A stretch of DNA of 64,000 bases, from contig JAISVB010000045.1 in assembly GCA_031271755.1 (NCBI GenBank), forward strand, positions 1 to 64,000, in the 5' to 3' direction. The notes below the pieces were generated by a model. The model did no database searches and was not told the origin of the DNA. It saw nothing but the letters and a program-made list of their open reading frames with translations. Below are positions 61,051-64,000 of the stretch, piece after piece. Position 1 is the first letter of the stretch. Every line of letters starts with the position of its first letter. Position numbers and translations under genes: made by a program. This DNA comes from Culturomica sp. (lineage in GTDB: Bacteria; Bacteroidota; Bacteroidia; Bacteroidales; Marinifilaceae).

Positions 61051-61950
61051 ATGAACTATCACTCCGCTATTTCGCAATTGGCCGTAAGATGCCTCTCTCT
61101 GTTGATGGTGTTTGTGTCCGGCTGCCAGGCAAAAGCACAGAAAGACGTGATCACATTCGATGTCGGCTCTTATACCGTCACGACGCTCTCCGAGGGACAG
61201 CAGCAAGGGAATAAAAGTATCCTGATCGGCGCTACGGAGGAGATGCTGAACGAGGCGATCCCCAACGGAACCTTCCCCAATGCCGTCAATGCCTTTTTGA
61301 TGGTGACAGGGGATAAAACCCTTCTGTTCGATGCCGGACTCGGTAAAAAACTGTTCGACAACCTCAAAAAATATGGAAAAACCGTAGCGAACATCGACGC
61401 CATTGTGCTGACACACATGCACGGCGACCACATCGGCGGGCTTTTGCGCGACGGAGAGAGGGCGTTTCCTGCGGCAGCGCTGTATATTCCCCAGACAGAG
61501 CACGACTACTGGATGAACGGTCAGAGCGGAGGAGGCGCTGCCCGGGTGCGCAACGTCATCAATGCCTACAGGGAGCAACTGCACCTGTTTACGCCGGGCG
61601 AGATAGCGGGTACGGAGGAGTTGTTCCCCGGCATCCGCAGTGTTGCGGCGTACGGGCACACCCCCGGCCATACGGGCTATCTGGTGGAATCCAACGGTTC
61701 GAAACTGTTTATCTGGGGCGACCTGACCCATGCAATGGCCATACAGATACCCTATCCGGAGGTAGCCGTCACCTACGATACAGACCCGGTTCAGGCTGTC
61801 GAATCCCGTCAACAGTTGCTGAAGTACCTGTCGGATAACAAGATCCGGATCGCCGGTATGCACATTGCCTTCCCGGGTATCGGGGAGATCAAAAAGAGTG
61901 CTGCCCACGGATACGATTTCACGCCTGTCTGTGAATGCGAAGGCAGATGA
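61051..61950 (+). CDS. exported MBL-fold metallo-hydrolase
   Basis: A 299-residue protein with an N-terminal signal (LAVRCLSLLMVFVSGCQAKAQ; the Cys could be a lipobox). Metal-binding residues are in LTHMHGDHIGG, YGHTPGHTGY, WGDLTHA and HIAFPG. This is the metallo-beta-lactamase superfamily; beta-lactamase activity cannot be claimed. Relatives include lactonases and arylsulfatase-like enzymes. An intergenic segment of 173 bases precedes it. Confidence 0.85.
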   Translation: MNYHSAISQLAVRCLSLLMVFVSGCQAKAQKDVITFDVGSYTVTTLSEGQQQGNKSILIGATEEMLNEAIPNGTFPNAVNAFLMVTGDKTLLFDAGLGKKLFDNLKKYGKTVANIDAIVLTHMHGDHIGGLLRDGERAFPAAALYIPQTEHDYWMNGQSGGGAARVRNVINAYREQLHLFTPGEIAGTEELFPGIRSVAAYGHTPGHTGYLVESNGSKLFIWGDLTHAMAIQIPYPEVAVTYDTDPVQAVESRQQLLKYLSDNKIRIAGMHIAFPGIGEIKKSAAHGYDFTPVCECEGR

Positions 61951-61956
61951 GCATGC

Positions 61957-62064
61957 TTTTTGTGGTTATAACCCGAAAAACAGATAAATAATCCAATATT
62001 TTTATGGTTATACTCGTAAAAACTCAAATAATTTAGCTATTTTTGTGGTTGTAACCACAAAAAC
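61957..62064 (+). promoter_or_regulatory. three tandem 25-bp dyads over the second ATPase promoter
   Basis: Copies of TTTTT(G/A)TGGTT...AAAAAC lie at 61957-61981, 61999-62023 and 62040-62064, spaced 42 and 41 bases, close to four helical turns. The third is a perfect inverted repeat around TGGTTGTAACCA. A TATTTTTG -7 box (62038-62045) overlaps it, and the ATPase ATG follows at 62071. Confidence 0.7.
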
Positions 62065-62070
62065 TATTTC

Positions 62071-63285
62071 ATGATAGAAAGAAGATTGTACATCCGACAG
62101 TTGGAAGCCTTTGTAGATAAGCCGTTTATAAAGGTGATCACCGGTATTCGCCGAAGCGGGAAATCATCGGTACTGTTGCTGTTACGTGAAGATCTTTTAT
62201 CAAAAGGCGTTGAGAGCGAACAGATTATTTATATCAACTTTGAAAGTTTTACTTTTTCCGAGCTGCAGAAGACCGCAAAATTGTATGAATATGTAAAAGC
62301 AAATATCGCCCGGGGCAAAAAAACATACCTGCTGCTGGACGAAATTCAAGAAGTGGAAGCGTGGGAAAAATGCGTCAACTCGTTGCTGGTCGATTTGGAT
62401 GTGGACATTTACCTCACGGGCTCCAATTCACACCTTTTGTCGTCGGAACTGGCCACTTTTTTAGCCGGCAGGTATGTGGAAATTTCTGTTTTTACGCTCT
62501 CTTTTGCCGAATACCTGCAATTTCAGGCGCACTATTTCCCCGAAAAAAAGCAACATACAAAAGATGCCTTTGTTCCCTACCTGCGTGCAGGCGGATTTCC
62601 GGTCATCCATACCGGCGACTATAACGAGGAGACGGCATACAAAATTGTGCAGGATATTTACGCTTCCGTTATTTTGCGCGACACTGTCCAGCGTTACAAC
62701 ATCCGCGATGTGGAGCTGCTGGAGCGGATTGTGCGGTACGCTTTCGACAACATCGGCCATACGTTTTCGGGTAAAAATGTAGCGGATTATTTCAAAAGCC
62801 AGCAACGGAAAATCGACATCAACACCGTTTACAACTACCTCTATGCGCTCGAAGGGGCGTTCGTGCTTTATCGTGTCCCCCGTTACGACCTGAAAGGCAG
62901 GGAGATGCTGAAGACGCAGGAGAAATTTTACCTCGGTGATGTCTCCCTGCTGTATGCCACAATGGGCTACAAAGACAGGCTGATCTCGGGCATACTGGAA
63001 AATATTGTTTTTCTGGAACTGAAACGGCGCGGTTACACGGTTTTTGTCGGGAAATGGGATGTGCGGGAAATAGATTTTATTGCCGAAAAGCAGGGAAAGA
63101 AAATCTATGTTCAGGTAGCGTACAGAATTGAAAATGAAGAGACTGTCGAACGTGAATTCAAACCGCTCTTAGAAATCAAAGACCAATTTCCCAAATTTGT
63201 AGTGACCATGGACGATTTTTGGAAAGAATCCGTAGAGGGCGTGCAACATGTACACATCTCCGATTTTTTGCTGCAGGATTTTTAA
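62071..63285 (+). CDS. AAA ATPase with C-terminal DUF4143 domain, second copy
   Basis: A 404-residue member of the same family as 25242-26564. Walker A is GIRRSGKSS (residues 26-34) and Walker B is YLLLDEIQEV; TGSNSHLLSSELATFLAGR, SFAEYLQF and RDTVQRYNIRDVELLERIVRYAFDNIGHTFS follow. The DUF4143 end has EIDFIAEKQGKKIYVQVAYR, with a D...E-less variant of the nuclease-like ending (QVAYR rather than EVKSG). It is preceded by three tandem dyads. The two intact copies differ strongly and have unrelated dyads, which suggests separate acquisition. Confidence 0.88.
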   Translation: MIERRLYIRQLEAFVDKPFIKVITGIRRSGKSSVLLLLREDLLSKGVESEQIIYINFESFTFSELQKTAKLYEYVKANIARGKKTYLLLDEIQEVEAWEKCVNSLLVDLDVDIYLTGSNSHLLSSELATFLAGRYVEISVFTLSFAEYLQFQAHYFPEKKQHTKDAFVPYLRAGGFPVIHTGDYNEETAYKIVQDIYASVILRDTVQRYNIRDVELLERIVRYAFDNIGHTFSGKNVADYFKSQQRKIDINTVYNYLYALEGAFVLYRVPRYDLKGREMLKTQEKFYLGDVSLLYATMGYKDRLISGILENIVFLELKRRGYTVFVGKWDVREIDFIAEKQGKKIYVQVAYRIENEETVEREFKPLLEIKDQFPKFVVTMDDFWKESVEGVQHVHISDFLLQDF

Positions 63286-63534
63286 AGTTTTCAAAAGTTG
63301 TAGTATCATGAAAGAATGAAGGACATGAAACAAAGATTGAAGAAATAGCTTTCGTTTATGCAAATTTCCATAGAATGTTACATAGAAAAAGAACTTGGTT
63401 AAGAATTGATCAATTAAAAGAAATTCTTTCAAAATAGAACTTTCCGGGTGCTGTGTTAGATTTACTTTAGCCATTGTTGCCGGTTGGGTTTGCCTGTTTT
63501 TTTCACTATATTGTAAGTAAGAAAAACAAGGATC

Positions 63535-64000
63535 ATGGAGAATCGAGGAGAGATGATACTCTATCAGCCGGAAGAAGCGATCAGGCTGGAGGTGCACCTG
63601 GAGAATGAAACCGTTTGGTTAACGCAGGCGCAGATAGCAGAGTTATTTGGAGTACGGCAACCGGCTATTTCAAAACACTTAAAAAATATATTCGATAGCG
63701 GAGAATTAGAAGAAGATTCAGTTTATTCCATTTTGGAATATACTGCGGCTGATGGCAAGAATTACAGAACTAAGTTCTATAATTTAGATGCCATACTTTC
63801 TATTGGTTATCGGGTTAATAGTAAACATGCGACCTTATTCCGGCAATTTGCGAACAAGGTTTTAAAAGAATACCTGCTCAAAGGCCATGCCATTCGGCAA
63901 CGGGTAGAGCAATTGGAACGGACAGTATCCATACACAGCGAAAAGATCGACTTTTTTGTCCGCACATCATTGCCGCCGGTAGAGGGCATTTTCTTTGAAG
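63535..64000 (+). CDS. RhuM-family protein (partial, runs off the window)
   Basis: From the ATG at 63535 the frame is open to the window end (155 residues). It matches the N-terminal two thirds of the RhuM protein at 33350-34198: MILYQPEEAIRLEVHLENETVWLTQAQIAELFGVRQPAISKHLKNIF, then YNLDAILSIGYRVNSKHATLFRQFANKVLKEYLLKGH and IDFFVRTSLPPVEGIFFE. The C-terminal part lies beyond the window. The region 63286-63534 before it holds no other gene. Confidence 0.82.
   Translation, partial: MENRGEMILYQPEEAIRLEVHLENETVWLTQAQIAELFGVRQPAISKHLKNIFDSGELEEDSVYSILEYTAADGKNYRTKFYNLDAILSIGYRVNSKHATLFRQFANKVLKEYLLKGHAIRQRVEQLERTVSIHSEKIDFFVRTSLPPVEGIFFE

Noticed and set aside
61051-61950. MBL-fold protein as a beta-lactamase
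   Set aside because: The metal motif is shared by the whole superfamily, and nothing specific to beta-lactamases is visible.

Overview
The window looks like a chromosomal segment from an anaerobic member of the Bacteroidales (about 50% GC by eye, lower in the accessory patches). The evidence is type IX secretion components (a PorV-like tail, a PorP/SprF protein and a giant repeat protein with a CHU_C-type C-terminal sorting domain), a NagB-LmbE fusion, a SusC-style TonB receptor, and promoters of the Bacteroidetes form TAnnTTTG. Ribosome-binding sites are mostly not recognisable, as expected for this phylum. I saw no rRNA, tRNA, CRISPR array or complete insertion sequence.

Layout. 0-5 kb: the end of a PorV-like gene, an ATPase remnant, then a ROK regulator, NagB-LmbE and a nucleotidyltransferase (amino-sugar metabolism). 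4.8-13.3 kb, minus strand: giant T9SS repeat protein, SprF-like partner, TonB receptor and a small HMA metal-binding protein. 13.5-20.4 kb: housekeeping genes (thioredoxin-fold lipoprotein, LpxH, ComM, then GrpE-DnaJ-pyrophosphatase and RadC on the minus strand). 20.6-29.1 kb, plus strand: ferredoxin, radical SAM protein, DNA-alkylation-repeat protein, a DUF116-polyprenyl synthase fusion, an ABC transporter and a terpene-cyclase-like protein, interrupted by a DUF4143 ATPase. 29.1-30.3 kb: small accessory genes. 30.3-46.3 kb, all minus strand: squalene-hopene-cyclase-like enzyme, four PQQ-like beta-propellers, DUF362 ferredoxin, metallophosphatase, a Tat-exported NHL propeller, a Tat-exported polyferredoxin and a NapH-like membrane Fe-S protein, interrupted by RhuM, DUF1016 and BRO genes. 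46.5-50.8 kb: small metabolic and repair genes, two of them frameshifted. 50.8-53.2 kb: a lipoprotein and a second DUF1016 nuclease. 53.5-58.6 kb: a membrane-anchored propeller, a NuoE-NuoF-ferredoxin fusion and DUF169. 58.6-64 kb: nitroreductase, YdeI, transglutaminase-like and MBL-fold genes, a second full DUF4143 ATPase and the start of a second RhuM gene.

The most interesting hypothesis is that the 20.6-29.1, 30.3-46.3 and 53.5-58.6 kb blocks belong to one envelope system. Two terpene-cyclase-fold proteins and a prenyl synthase would make an isoprenoid. An NADH module, a transmembrane Fe-S protein and exported ferredoxin and propeller proteins would handle electrons across the membrane. 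This is inferred from domain content and clustering; nothing in the sequence proves a joint function. The accessory genes lie between these blocks as single-gene inserts, often in pairs of the same family and often with unusual repeat or palindrome structures at their 5' or 3' ends.
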